In this document: one piece after another, positions 11,061-22,121 of the stretch
Numbering within the stretch: the stretch's first letter is position 1
How the letters are laid out: every line of letters starts with the position of its first letter
Assembly: GCA_031769625.1 (NCBI GenBank)
Contig: JAUIMM010000040.1
Location: forward strand, 17,620,001 to 17,684,000
Reading direction: 5' to 3'
From: Taudactylus pleione
Taxonomy: Eukaryota > Chordata > Amphibia > Anura > Myobatrachidae
Length of the DNA stretch: 64,000 bases
Notes under the pieces: model-generated
What the model was told of the DNA's origin: nothing
Databases searched by the model: none
What the model saw: only the letters and a program-made list of their open reading frames with translations
Translations under genes and position numbers: made by a program

Positions 11061-12565
11061 TCCAGGCTTGCTTCTTGGGTTTAGAGGCAGTCTTACTCGC
11101 AGACTGTCTCGGGAAGGACTGACCTTTCGCCTTACCCTGAACCCGAAAGGAACGAAAAGCCGAACTCCGAACCTTAGCAGGCAGTGCCGCCGAAGGGAGG
11201 AAGGCCGACTTGGATTTAGCCAGGGTGTCCACTATTTTGTCCAAGTCCGGACCAAATAGTAATTCACCATTGAAAGGTAAGGCCTCCAGACCCTTCTTTG
11301 AATCAGAGTCCGCTCTCCAGGACCGCAACCACAAGGATCGGCGGCCAGACACCGCTGCAGCCGATACCTGCGAGGTCAGCAGACTAGCATCTAAAGAAGC
11401 TTCACCAATGTAAGAAGCAGCGTCCCTCATTTGTCCCAACAACGCCCGCTGGACATCCGGAGCGTCGTCTGGGAAGGTATCTTCCAATGCATTGGCCCAC
11501 CCCTCAATGGCCTTGGCCACCCAGGAGATGGCCATGGACGGTCGGGCCACCGCCCCGGAGAGGGAGTAAATAGACTTTAAGCAAGTCTCAACTTTCCTGT
11601 CCGTGGGATCCTTCAGCGAGGATATCGACGGTAATGGTAAGGTGGCGCCCCGAGTTAAACGGGTGACATGGGAATCCACCGCCGGTGGAGTTTCCCATTT
11701 TTTACAATGTGCCTCAGGGAAGGGGTAATTAGAAGCCAACCGCTTCTGAGGAAGGAATCTCTTACTGGGCGCCTGCCAAGCTACCGCCATATGATCCGTC
11801 AACTGATCCGACAGGGGAAACACCGCAGAAGCCACCTTAGTTTTTTTGAAACTAGGAAACTTCGACTTAGGAACCGGTGCCTCATCCTCTATAAGAAGAA
11901 TAGCTCGCACCGCCCTAACTAGTGCTCGCACATTAATGGACGACTTGGTATCCATTTCCTGGACCGAGGCGTCCGAGTCAGTGTCATCAGGGACCTCCCC
12001 ATCATCTGAGGAACCCTCTGAGTCCGATACCTGAGCAGCCCGTGTCATGAGTGGGCGTTTAGAAATCCTAGAAGACATGTCAGTCTGCAACATTGACTGA
12101 AAAGCCGAGGAAGCGGCCGCCAAATTTTGCACGGAGTTGGAGAGCACATCCACCCATGGTGGAGGCGTCGCCATAGGGGCCTGAAAAGGTACTACAGGCT
12201 GCTGCGGCACAGGGGAAGCCTGTATATACATAGGCAACCCCGCATAGGGACCTACTGATTGAGACCCAGGAGGACTCCGCAATAACTGCGGGACACCCGG
12301 GGAATGGGGGATGGTCGGCTGGGGCACCGCCCTAGTAGGGAGAGCAGTCGGGACCGACAGACGGTCCGCAATAGACACCAGCACTTGAGAAAACATCGCC
12401 CACGGTGGTTCCTGCGCCAGAGAAGGTCTGGATGGGCCAGGAGTCACCTGGCATCGACTACACAAGGCCATCCTGTGACAAATCCTCCCTATCTACTCCT
12501 GCAGAACAGCGTCCGCAGGAGGCCAACACCGGAGCCACTGAGCGCTCAACCTCCTCGTCTGACAT
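11014..12565 (-). pseudogene. DIRS gag, one frameshift near the N-terminus
   Basis: The natural start is probably the ATG at 12565 (MSDEEVERSVAPVLASCGRC). That frame runs to about 12475, where the reading shifts by one base into a 485-codon frame beginning CSRCQVTPGPSRP and ending at 11014. The shift separates the two halves of a CxxC...CxxC pair. The deleted DIRS at 15640 has the same pair in one frame (ACKKC...LCAGC), supporting a mutation in this copy. The body contains a P/Q-rich N-terminus, an acidic Ser-rich patch (SDSEGSSDDGEVPDDTDSD), a conserved helical region (WVAKAIEGWANALEDTFPDD) and a Lys/Arg-rich tail that could bind nucleic acid. It would form the RNA-binding particle protein. 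Confidence 0.82.
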
Positions 12566-13596
12566 GACAGAATATATTATATATCTGGCACCAGGGTAGA
12601 AGTAAAACGCACTCACCGGTGTGCTGAACAACAGCCCACAATATGGCACTGAGTAGCACACAACTGTATGTGACGGACCTCACAAATACGTGATCTATAT
12701 AAGTGAGGTCAGTAGAAACGCCCCTCCCCCACACACCTGTAGGGCTTGTAGGAGAAGTAAAGATAGGTATAAGCTGACAGTAAGCGGAAAATAAGCACAG
12801 ACAGGCAGCACTAGCAAAAGTCACATACCATGCAGGAAGATATACTCACTGCACCTTTACACTACAATCAACCTGCCCAGATTCAGTGTCTGGGAGGGCT
12901 ATAGTGCTGTGTACGCTGTCCTTAAATCAGGGGAGAGGTACACAGGGGGACCGGTCCGCGTGCTCCCTGAGATCTGCGTTGCCACAGAGAAAATGGCCAC
13001 CAGAGACCTCAGAGGAGGAGTGGCCGTAGAGTCTGCAGCTCAGCGACGCCAGACTGCGTGCTGAAAGGCGCGCTGAGCTGAGGGGAGGAGCCGCTGAACA
13101 GGGAAGGCTTCCTCCCCTGGCTGGCCATAACCCCAGGGATTGCTGGCTTCCCGCTTGCCCCTTTATCGCTGGTGGTCTAGTGGTCCCACGGGTTATGGGG
13201 GGGGGGCCCGCCGCCACTGCCAGCAGCCTCCGGTCTGTCCCCAGGACCGGAGGCTAAAGGACTGCATTTTAAGGCATTCCGCGCGCCGCCGCTAGCCAGC
13301 GATGCGCGGCTTACCTGAATCCCCGGCGACTCCGGCAGCAGTCCTGGGAGGTAGACAGAGTCCGGCTAGTACGGACTCTGCCCTCCCGCCGCGATCCCCA
13401 GATCAGTACTGGCGTCGCGGCGCCAGTCGGGGATCAGAGCGGCAGCGTGGGCGTCTGTACAGACAGCCCTTCGCTGCCGTCTGTAGTAAAAAGAGATTAA
13501 AAATAAATAAAATCTAACTTAAAATAAAAAGCTTCTGGGGGCTGCTCCTGCAGCCCCCCTGCGCGGTGACCGACTCCGGCCGGGCACCAGCTTACA
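12566..13596 (-). other. DIRS 5' leader
   Basis: Non-coding part between the right terminal repeat and gag. It is strongly GC- and CpG-rich between about 12940 and 13480, with a G9 run near 13196. GC-rich leaders are usual in frog DIRS elements and probably contain the promoter. The short ORFs here are chance. Confidence 0.6.
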
Positions 13597-13747
13597 CTGA
13601 GGTGCCTGTGGCTCGGGGGCGGGGTATAGAGGAGGACCCAAGTGCATCCTGGGAGCTAAAAGCTTAACTGTGTGGTGCCCATGGATCCTGTCCAGCTATA
13701 ACCCCAAGGTCAACCCTGCGGACCCCCTATGGACCCTGAAGTAGAAA
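13597..13747. repeat. DIRS right inverted terminal repeat
   Basis: Inverse of 7678-7824; shares gaggtgcctgtggctcgggg, cccaagtgcatcctgggagc and cagctataaccccaaggtca with the left copy. The last element base is about 13747, judged from the junction retained in the internal complementary region. Confidence 0.9.
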
Positions 13748-13904
13748 GATCTCTATTAACACTGACATTTTCTTTGTTCTACCTAATCATGACACATTTG
13801 TGCACACTGTAATGCAATGTTACAATGGTTCCCAAACTCTCAGTTTGAGGCACCCTAAGGGTCTCATTATTTTGGATATGGGGTGACTTGAAAAAATTAT
13901 GAAG

Positions 13905-14065
13905 TATTTCTTCTTCAGGTTCCATAGGATCCACAGGAATTACCTTACCTTGGGGTATGTGGTTGGAGTGATTCAGGCACCAAACAGTAACAAGCTTTAG
14001 CTCCCAGAATGCACTGGGTCCTCCTCCATATATACCCTGCCCCTGGCCACAGGCACGTAGTTTTT
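13905..14065 (+). mobile_element. Lone terminal repeat of a related DIRS
   Basis: The sequence ttcttcaggttccataggat, agctcccagaatgcactggg, ccctgcccctggccacaggc follows the same order as the terminal repeat of the complete DIRS, but with many substitutions and gctttagctccc in place of gcttttagctccc. It starts only 158 bp beyond that element's right end and is oriented as a left end. No matching partner was found, so it is a truncated or recombined older relative. Confidence 0.72.
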
Positions 14066-14419
14066 ATTTGTTTGGTGCGCAGGATCAGTGCACCTTGGAC
14101 TGCTTTCTCCCAGCATACCTCTCCTTAGGTGGCCAGGTTATACAGAGCTCAAGATCAAGCTTTCGTGCTAGTGGGTTCTTTGCTATGTTTTGCTATACTT
14201 AGCACTTTGACAGCTTCCAAATGTTTCCTATAGCCTTTTCAGTTTTTACATTCTTGTCCACCTTGTAGATTCCATCTAGCACAGACATTCTTAGCTCTCT
14301 GTGTATGAGCTACGTGCTTAGGATCTCCCCACACATTATCAATAATAATCAAGCTTTGGTTGCTTCTGAGCTATGTTTTGGATTATTGTCTTGCTGAAAG
14401 ATCTAAATTATTTTCAGGT

Positions 14420-16950
14420 TTATTCCCTTTTCATCCATCTGGGATATGCCATTACCTCTGGGGTTATGCATAGTGAGGTGTGGAGTTGGACACTAGCTAA
14501 TTGAAACTGGCTCCCATCCCCTATATAACCCCTTCAACCATAAGCTCAGTCTTGTTTTTTAGTGCCTTGGAGTAAGGCACTGGCTAGGTCCTAGCTTTTA
14601 CTTAGGTTTAATTTCTTTATTTTACTGTTTTTGTTTGGGTGCTTAGTTCCTGGCCACAGGTGACGAGCACTAGCAGATAGAATAGAGGTTTGTGTGAACC
14701 CTGTATCCCACCCTAAAGATGGCCCAATTCACCAAACTGCATAGTCCCTGGGTCTCTCTCCATACCAGACACACATCTGAGGGGGCGTTGGCAAAGAGAA
14801 GGTAAGCTTTTTATAGATAGAGGCAACAAGGTCTTTTACATATATGTGCTGCTTCCCGGCACACTGCTTTTGAGCAGAGCGGTCGGGTATATGATTACTC
14901 GCATGACTACACTGTAGGGCCGGCGTGTCTCACCTCCCCAGGGGCTTCCGCAGCACCCACTGCTCTGAGGACCCCGACTGTTCCAGGACTGCCGGAGGGG
15001 ATTACAGAGCAGCAACATGCTGCTGGCTTTTGTGGGGGAGAGAGGCTTGATCAGTTCCAGGACGTAGCGCCGCTGCACATCACTTTGGGCTGCTGGTAGC
15101 CTCTGAAGAACGCCAGAGGCTAGGATTACATCAGGTGTCCTGAGTGAAGCAGGATGCCGGCGGTGTGTGCCTGGCCATGCCTCCCCCAGGTATTTCAGTT
15201 GCAGCAACTCACATGGCTTCAGAGCCACGCAACAATACAGCTCATGAGAGAGGCTGAAGTTTTGCTTGGAGTCTCACAGCAGATACACGGGGATGGCTGT
15301 GTACTAACAGATAAGCAGTGAACTAGGATTATTACTTATTATATTAACCTGCTGATCTTTGTTGGGCTTATAGTATTGTGATGTGTGTATATATAAGCAC
15401 CTTTTACTGCACTTTTTCTGAGGAATTTAGGCAGTAATATACAGGGGTGTACTAAGATTAGTTTGCAAAGAATAGGGACTTCTAGGAGTCATGGGGTTTT
15501 TGCATTTAACAGATGGGTGAATTAGAGTCTTAATTAGCCTCTCCTTGGTTTTTTGCTATTCAATCAGTGCTACACTTTTTCCATAGGAATTTAGGTAGCT
15601 ATCTGTATTGGTTAGACTTGTCTAGTCTTTCTTTCTCAGTATGGATAAGTCAGACAAGGGTTCCAAAAAACACGGATAAGTCACTGTTTATGCTTGTAAA
15701 AAATGTGAGAACATATTGCCAAAAGGTACGGACCCAGGGTTGCTCTGTGCTGGTTGTTCACAGGGGGATTCATTACCGGGACGTTCAGCCTAAAAGCCGG
15801 TGATGCCTGATTGGGCCAGGTCTATGGTTGAGGCCATAGGTGAATTACGTCACTGTCAGGCTAATTATATGATACCTTGCACTCAAGCTCCTCCTTTTGT
15901 CTGATCCCTCAGTAGAGCCCAGATGGGCACAGATTATGGGACGATGTTTCGCATCAGATGGCAATGTCCCTAAATAAAATGGTAAAGTCCGCCAGGACCA
16001 CAGCCGCTAAGAAACGTTCTGGACATTCCTCAGTGGTTTTTCCTGGAGAAGAGGCTTCAGCTATATCTTCCCAGGAAGAAGGGGACTTCGAATTTGAGGT
16101 GTCTTCCCAGTCATAATCCGAGGGTGACTCCCATTCTGTCTCAGAAGTTCCTATGTTAATAGATGCGGTCAGGGAGACTTTGCATCAGTTATCCATTGAA
16201 TGTAATTTGCTGAAATAGTTGAAACACAAATTTCAGGCCAATAAAGGATGAGAAACCTCCCTCATTTGCCAGTGGATTCCCTGTTGGTGTTGATTGATGC
16301 ACCAAAAAGAGGCTGGCTAGCCTCAACAGGATCCATCGCTTGATGGGTCACTTCTGCCATTCGGCAGGCATATTTGTCCTTGAATGTGACTGTTCCGGCT
16401 TCAATTTGGGCCCACTTGACTCGTGCTGTCGGGGCTTCTTGGGCTGTACGGCATGGTGACTTGGTTGAGCAGCTGTGCAAAGCGGCTACCTGGTCATTCA
16501 TACACATTTTTACTAAATGTTACTGCTTCCATACAGTTGGTGCAAAGGATGCCAGTGTTGGGTGGAAATTTCTTACAGCAGACTGTTCCAACGCTCCCCC
16601 CCCCTTTTAATTGGCTTGCTTTGGTATATCCCAGAAGTAATGGCATCCCCCATATGGATGTAAAAGAAAATTCTATTTTTACTCACCTTAAAATCTCTTC
16701 CTTGGAGTCCATCTGGTGGATGCCGAGATCCCTCCCTTGTTTGGGTTCATACTAGATACCTGTTGGTCTCTCTTTTCTCAGTTTTTCCGTGAGTCTTTCT
16801 CTGGCTTTGTTAAACATAGACTGAGATTATGGAGGAAGGGGAGGGGTTATATAGGGAATGAGAGCCAGTTTCAATTAGTGTCTGACTCCACACCTCACCC
16901 CATATGGACTCCAAGGAAGAGATTTTACGGAGAGTAAAAATCTTATTTTT
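14420..16950 (+). mobile_element. Internally deleted DIRS with both termini and complementary region
   Basis: The left inverted repeat (about 14420-14560; gaggtgtggagttggacact, gaaactggctcccatcccct) is inverse to the right one (about 16810-16950). A complementary region at 16625-16745 joins inverted copies of both outer ends (cccagaagtaatggcat; aaaatctcttccttggagtc). Inside are the gag start at 15641 (MDKSDKGSKK, then a CxxC...CxxC pair, interrupted by stops) and, directly after gag debris, the C-terminal end of the recombinase at about 16370-16600 (WAVRHGDLVEQLCKAATWSF, then FTKCYCFHTVGAKDASVGWK). RT, RNase H and most of the recombinase are missing. This is a non-autonomous or dead derivative of a different DIRS family. 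Confidence 0.82.
16374..16610 (+). pseudogene. DIRS tyrosine recombinase C-terminal remnant
   Basis: The open stretch aligns with the end of the intact DIRS recombinase: VGASWAVRHGDLVEQLCKAATWSF corresponds to VGPSWAARRGASAVKLCKAATWSS, and the following FTKCYCFHTVGAKDASVGWKFL to LRFYAFDTFASQDASFGRRVLL. The nucleophile Tyr of the complete copy reads Cys-Tyr here, and the catalytic Arg/His blocks upstream are gone. Non-functional. Confidence 0.8.
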
Positions 16951-17442
16951 CCCACTACACTCTGGGAAAGTGGCTTTTACAATTTATAAATTTTTCCTTC
17001 CACCCAAATAATATTTCATGTGGCACTTGTGCCACATAACCCCAAAGCAGAACACAAATGGTTGGCAAGGTTTTTATTCCCTTTATATGTTTTACCATTT
17101 AACTCCAAACATTATATTGCCAAACCTTTTCATATATCCACAGCACCTTATTCCAAAACGTTTCTGGCTCATTCAGGTCTGATGCTATAATTAGGTGAAC
17201 ACCGAGGTGGTTGTCAAGGGGGCATCTTAAACATTGAATGAGTGTCAGGACCTAAGGCTGACCACAGTGCTTTAGCAGAGCCTGGCTCAACTATTGTTTT
17301 ACACATTCACTCTTGTGATCAGGTTGTAGGAAATGATCTTACCGACTGTTCCATCCAGCTCATTTTTGTGTAAATAATGCTGTACTGTGGACATATGGAC
17401 CGCTAATTCAACATTGCTAAACCTTTCTGCAGCTCCTTTGCA
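16951..17442. other. Spacer with no recognised feature
   Basis: About 490 bp of AT-rich intergenic sequence between the deleted DIRS and a hAT-like MITE. I see no coding, RNA or repeat signature. Confidence 0.5.
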
Positions 17443-17854
17443 CGGAATCTGTATGTATTACTGCCGTCCGAATCCCGACGTTGAAAGCCCGGCAGGGGTG
17501 AAGATCCCGACAGCGGATTTAGGTAATACTAACCATACCTCCCACCCCCTAACGCTCCCTTAGGGGTGCCTAGCCCTAACCTTCCCCCAAGTGCCTAAAC
17601 CTAAGCAGCCTACACCTAAGTCTTGCGGGCGGGAGAGGCGCCTAGCCCCAAGTTCCCCCGGGAGCCCTGAAACCTAACCGTCCCCCCACGTGGCTGTCAA
17701 CGCCCTGCTTACCTTTGTTCGGCATGTCGGGCTCCCGGGGGAGGTCTAGTGACAGGCGTCTGGATTTCGATGCCTGTCATTAGTACCCTGCCAGGATTTG
17801 ACAGTCGGGAAGCCGGCGGTCGGCATTTCTACCGTCTGCTTCCTGACTGCATCC
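17443..17854. mobile_element. hAT-like MITE with telomere-like repeats, copy 1
   Basis: Perfect 8-bp target duplication CCTTTGCA at 17435-17442 and 17855-17862. The ends are weakly inverted (cggaatctgtatg / gactgcatcc). The interior has repeated ccctaacc-type units (gcctagccctaaccttcccc, cctaaacctaag) and the diagnostic gcctgtcat and gacaggcg motifs. An 8-bp duplication points to the hAT superfamily; no transposase is encoded. Two further copies lie at 21363-21712 and 22667-23127. Confidence 0.8.
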
Positions 17855-17862
17855 CCTTTGCA

Positions 17863-19238
17863 GATCTGACTAGTTTACATGCAGCTCGAGTAAGTGATTA
17901 TTCTGGATTTACTCAATCTGGTCTTGGCTACTACAGTTCCAGCTTTCCATTTTCACTTTTAGAAACATTATTTAGAAATTAAAGCAAAGGGGAAGAGTTT
18001 AATTATCATCTTGTTCTGCTAAGTGAGGCAAGAAAGGGTCAGGTACAAATAAGAAGATGAAGGTGGTTTGGTGCATGGAATGTGAAGACAAGTGGTGTAA
18101 TGGAATATTAATTTGGGCATATCTATAATGAGTGCATGATAATACGGACGCACGCCCTGCCATCCATAGATGATACTTACCTGTCTGTCGGCACTGCAGA
18201 GATCACTGGGAAGAAGGCGCAAGTGCCTTTTATTTCCCCAATGTTCTGCGCATGCACAGTAGAGTGATCACCAGGAAATAGGCATTGGAGTCATGTTCCT
18301 TGAGATCAGCGCCTCTGCAGTAGATGTTTTACTTGGTGCATGCGCTGGTGAGAGAGTGTTGCATGCTGTTTTTTTTGTTTTTTTTAAATGGTCGTCTTAG
18401 CATCGCAGGTGCAGTAAAACACCACTCACCGTGTACTAGAGATGCGACTAACTGCACAGGAATTAGTTTCAAATATGTACAAAGTTGCAGATGAAGCACG
18501 ATGGAACTTGGTGTGAGAAACTCTGCAGCCACTGCATAATAGCACTTTGTGTACAGATTCAGACTCCTTCACACACACACATGTACAAGTGTCACATCAA
18601 ATTGATCAGTACAATCTAGTAAAGTGGTTTTGTTGCTTCAAGTTTTTTTTATGCTAGTAAGACGCTTGGTGCAGCTGGCAGGGGCTGTTTGGTGTGACTG
18701 AAGCCATGGTGTACGAGGGCACATCTATAAAGAGAATCTAATCAAACACACAACACAAACAAAATTATGTTGTTGAACATATTGACTTGACCATTTTTTC
18801 ACAGTCTTAGATATTGGACCTCTGCTTGTATAGCTGCTCCCTCAGGTTACTTTAGGATAACTGGACAAGTAAGAATGAAATAAAACAAGGTTGAAAGTAA
18901 ACTTGTAGTGTTTTTATTTATTACAAAAATGTTCCTGATTAAGTGCCAGCTGGCACTTGTGGTTCTCCAAACAAAAGTTTGCCCCAGCAGCTGAACCCTG
19001 GAATGACCCCATCAATGGTTCCAGCAGCACAAGCTGGCAATACCAAATTGCTGGTTATAAGGGGATACACCACATTGTTTTTTCCCCCTGATTTGGGGGT
19101 AACCAGAACTAGGTTAAAAGAGCCAGTGCTGGTTAGAAAGAGATCTGCAAATCGAGCCGACCAATCTTATTAGATGTGTACTCCGCTTAAGGCACAAATC
19201 AATGACCTACGTTGCCCTGCACTTTACCAGTGGTCAGT
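17863..19238. other. Intergenic spacer, unassigned
   Basis: About 1.4 kb, AT-rich, with T-runs near 18370. A short stretch at 18943-19170 is open for 76 codons but has no recognisable motif. I see nothing else. Confidence 0.45.
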
Positions 19239-19556
19239 GGGCATAATTCAATTGATTCCAGCCCCTATCGCGCCCGACTGATATATTCAATTCTTGCTCC
19301 TGTCGGGCACGATCAGCTGCCAGCGCTACATTTCAGCTCGCAGCCCCAGGGGGATGAGAGCTGAAATGTGCGAAAAGTGACCCGTTTGGGCCCCCAAACA
19401 TCACTTTTCACGGTCGCGCCCAGCTGCTTTACGCGGCTAAACCTGACTTCTATGGGCGCGATCGGCACGAAAAACGGCATCAATTGAATAGCTGCCCGCG
19501 ATCTCCTGTCACTTTAGACAGGAGATCCGGACCGCGTAATCAATTGAATTCCGCCC
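19239..19556. mobile_element. PIF/Harbinger-like MITE (GGGC ends, AGT duplication)
   Basis: The left end GGGCATAATTCAATTGATT and the inverse of the right end GGGCGGAATTCAATTGATT match nearly perfectly. They are flanked by AGT on both sides (19236-19238 and 19557-19559). The 318-bp interior holds several hairpins (gatctcctgtcac/gacaggagatc; cagctcgcagcc...gagagctga). A 3-bp duplication and GGG/C ends fit the PIF/Harbinger superfamily; no coding capacity. Confidence 0.82.
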
Positions 19557-20032
19557 AGTATATCTGACCCACATTGCTTGTGAAGAGGATGATTTTTCAT
19601 AGTGTAAACTAGTCCTCATGGTGGCAGCCAGAGTTTATGATTTTAGACACATTTCTCCACTCTAACATAAGATAAAGTATTACAAAAACTAATGCCATAG
19701 ACAACAAAAATAACTTATTACAATGACGCACTAACACCTGCCTTAGAGAAAATAGTATTTCTGTATTTACTGTAAGTATTAAGTGACAAATGCATTTTTT
19801 CAACCAAATTCAATCCTTTTTCAATGTCAAACTGTCCATGCAGCTGCTAATATGAACAGCTATACAGGACAGTACATTGATGTCCGCAAAGAGCAATTCT
19901 TTGCAGAATAGATTAGTTCTGACTATAAAATAGTATCCATCAATTAATTTTGTGGCATCCATCTGTTATAGTGAAATGGAGGAATATCCTGAATAAACTC
20001 TGGCCTTTTGGACAGTCCAACTATTCAGTTAA

Positions 20033-20513
20033 GCACCTAATTCAGCTTGGATCACAGTTGCTAATACGCACGCAATTGGCTGATTGTTGCGTTCTGCATA
20101 CATATCGCAGTGCGTGAGCTGGCCACTGAGAGCGCAGAGGCTACGCAGACCCATTGCACAGTTAATGACAGGAAGTGCCATTTGTGGGTGGTGATGGGGA
20201 GTGGTCGGGGAAACGCAGGCATTTCAGGGGCGTGCATAAATTGGTCACTGCGATAGCCTACACAGCCTGAGGTCTCCAAGCGTGCGTGGCTGTTAGCAAT
20301 TTCTGAGTAAGGTCAGGGCTTGTGCAACTGTGCGTGAGGCTGCGATTGGTTTCGCTATTCTGCTAAGTATTACGGATGTGTGTAAGGTAAAGTGGGCGTC
20401 CCTGTGAAGTGCTGTGAGAGCATTACAATAACAATGTAATCTGCTAATCTTTGCTATCACCGCAGTTTAACTGCGTGCGTATTAGCAGCTGCGATCCAAG
20501 CTGAATCAGGCCC
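20033..20513. mobile_element. PIF/Harbinger-like MITE (TAA duplication)
   Basis: A long terminal inverted repeat of about 45 bp: left gcacctaattcagcttggatc..., inverse right gggcctgattcagcttggatc, both continuing into gctaatacgcacgca. The flanking TAA (20030-20032 and 20514-20516) is the typical PIF/Harbinger target. The 481-bp interior contains gaggctgcgattggtttcgc, which also occurs inverted in the related element at 23894-24306. Confidence 0.85.
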
Positions 20514-20516
20514 TAA

Positions 20517-21354
20517 ATCAAGTAGAACAATTGTATGGCAGCACAGTGGTTAGCATTAATGTGGCATAGTGCAGGGATGGGGTATCTATTCCAATCAATG
20601 CATAGCTATCATCATACTAATTTCCTCTCTCATCTAAAGACATATTGGCAATATAACTGGCTTCCAAGTTATTGATGATAGGGATGAGATTTTTGCACTA
20701 CAGCAGGACTGAACTGTATTTAGGCCACTGAAGGTACACAACGCTAATCAATGCTTGTGCTATTAAATAAAGGGTAAATCTGCATCACCTGCAGTGCAAT
20801 TGGCTCTAGCTTATTTTATTGCTCTTAAATATTTTTCCATCCACAATTTATTTTAGTGCATGATCAGCAGTAAAAGACATCACCTTAATTTTAATGGTAG
20901 CATCCAGCTTCAATAGATCCAATTCAAGCAGATAGCAATATTTAGCACACTTATAACTGATCTCCTTCCCCTTCAATATGCCTCAGAGGATCACACCTGT
21001 AGTAATTCCTAACAACATCAATACTTAAATCTACATTTTTCAACTTATGCACAGCTAAAAGGGTCGTTTTGGGATATCCTTGGGTAAATGGAATTAGATT
21101 AGAGTAAACATAACATACTCGCTTAAAACAATTTAGCGACCTGTCCAAAGAGTGATTCTTGTGTCCATATTTTAAAAGCAATTTCTCAGGCAGGAACCAA
21201 ACGTGAACAGTGGGGCTGGTACCAAAATTAGGCTAATCAATGCAACAGAACACAGTTAAAGTCGATGGCAAGAGAAGTTACATGCAAAATACATATATCC
21301 TCATTAGATTCATACATGGTTTGTTTTCCATACTCTATGTAACAACATATATGT
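20517..21354. other. Intergenic spacer, unassigned
   Basis: About 840 bp of AT-rich sequence between two MITEs. An open stretch on the minus strand (20951-21181) has no recognisable motif. Nothing else supported. Confidence 0.45.
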
Positions 21355-21362
21355 ATGAAAAG

Positions 21363-21712
21363 GGAAATGGGTATAATATCCCGGCAGCTCAATAGCCGCC
21401 AGTTCAAATCCCAACGCCAGAAGCCCAAAGTGTGATGATCCCGACAGGAGAGGTAAGTATCCCACTATCCCTAACCGCCCCCCCTGTCTGCACCCTAAAC
21501 CTAAGTCTCCCAGGGGGCTGCCTAACCTCCCTCCCCTAACCCTCCCGGAGGGGGGAAGCGCCAAGTCTTAATCTCCCCCAGGGGTGCCTAATCCTAACCT
21601 TCCACACCTCGGCTAACAGATACTTAACAGCGTCCGGACGATCAGTACTCCGGCGTTCAAGATGCCGACGCCTGTATCCTGATCCCATTCCCGCCGTATT
21701 TTAACTACATCC
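21363..21712. mobile_element. hAT-like MITE with telomere-like repeats, copy 2
   Basis: Same family as 17443-17854. It starts ggaaatgggtataatatccc and ends ccgtattttaactacatcc. It is flanked by ATGAAAAG (21355-21362) and CTGAAAAG (21713-21720), a 7/8 matching target duplication. The interior has ccctaaccgcccccc, ccctaaacctaagtctccca and taaccctcccggaggggg units. Confidence 0.78.
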
Positions 21713-21908
21713 CTGAAAAGGTGTTTATGCTAGACCATACTAAAAAATATTACTAATATCAATTAATGTGGTCATTTGTAGAAACAAGTATTAAAATAAG
21801 GCAGGATTCATAGCCATTCTAGTATGGTATAAATTAAATGTCATGTTCTAATAGTGGTGTGCTAAGAGTAAAGAATCAGTCTTTCCATAAATAAAAATGT
21901 ACAAACAT

Positions 21909-21914
21909 TTTAAT
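21909..21914 (-). promoter_or_regulatory. Possible LSM8 poly(A) signal (ATTAAA)
   Basis: On the minus strand ATTAAA occurs about 120 nt downstream of the LSM8 stop codon, in an AT-rich context. It is a common variant signal, and a short 3' UTR is reasonable, but no direct evidence ties it to the transcript. Confidence 0.3.
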
Positions 21915-22030
21915 TCACATAATAAACTAAAACATGTACGTAGAATATGGCGATAATCCAAATGCATTAGTTTGTAAAAAAAATAATGTAGTTCTTCAAA
22001 TAATGTGCAGCTCAAGATTTACATTAACTT

Positions 22031-22121
22031 CTAATTTACAACAGAGTTCAAAGGTTCTGCTCTAATATTCCCCAGATCCAATGCGGAGTCTGTTTCTTCA
22101 TCAATTTCTCCAATAACTGCC
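22031..22121 (-). CDS. lsm8: LSM8 coding exon 4 (C-terminus)
   Basis: On the minus strand a cttgatcaacag acceptor precedes G-GCA-GTT. The exon encodes AVIGEIDEETDSALDLGNIR followed by AEPLNSVVN and a TAG stop at 22031-22033. It completes the Sm2 strand (VRGDNV-AVIG across the junction) and the acidic C-terminal extension typical of LSM8. With the other three exons the protein is 96 residues, the usual LSM8 length. The last residues are the only part that looks variable. Confidence 0.95.

Larger units (their letters stand above)
7638..13747 (-). mobile_element. Nearly complete DIRS retrotransposon
   Basis: A 6.1-kb tyrosine-recombinase retrotransposon read on the minus strand. In element order: right inverted terminal repeat (about 13597-13747), leader, gag (12565-11014), RT-RNaseH-methylase-like frame (11060-9108), overlapping tyrosine recombinase frame (to 8092), internal complementary region (7972-8072) and left inverted terminal repeat (7678-7824) with a 40-nt outer extension from 7638. 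DIRS elements replicate through a circular DNA intermediate and insert by recombinase without a target duplication; none is visible here. The right end stops at gaccctgaagtagaaa. Long open frames suggest a fairly recent insertion, but gag is frameshifted and a recombinase catalytic Arg is changed. Confidence 0.93.
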
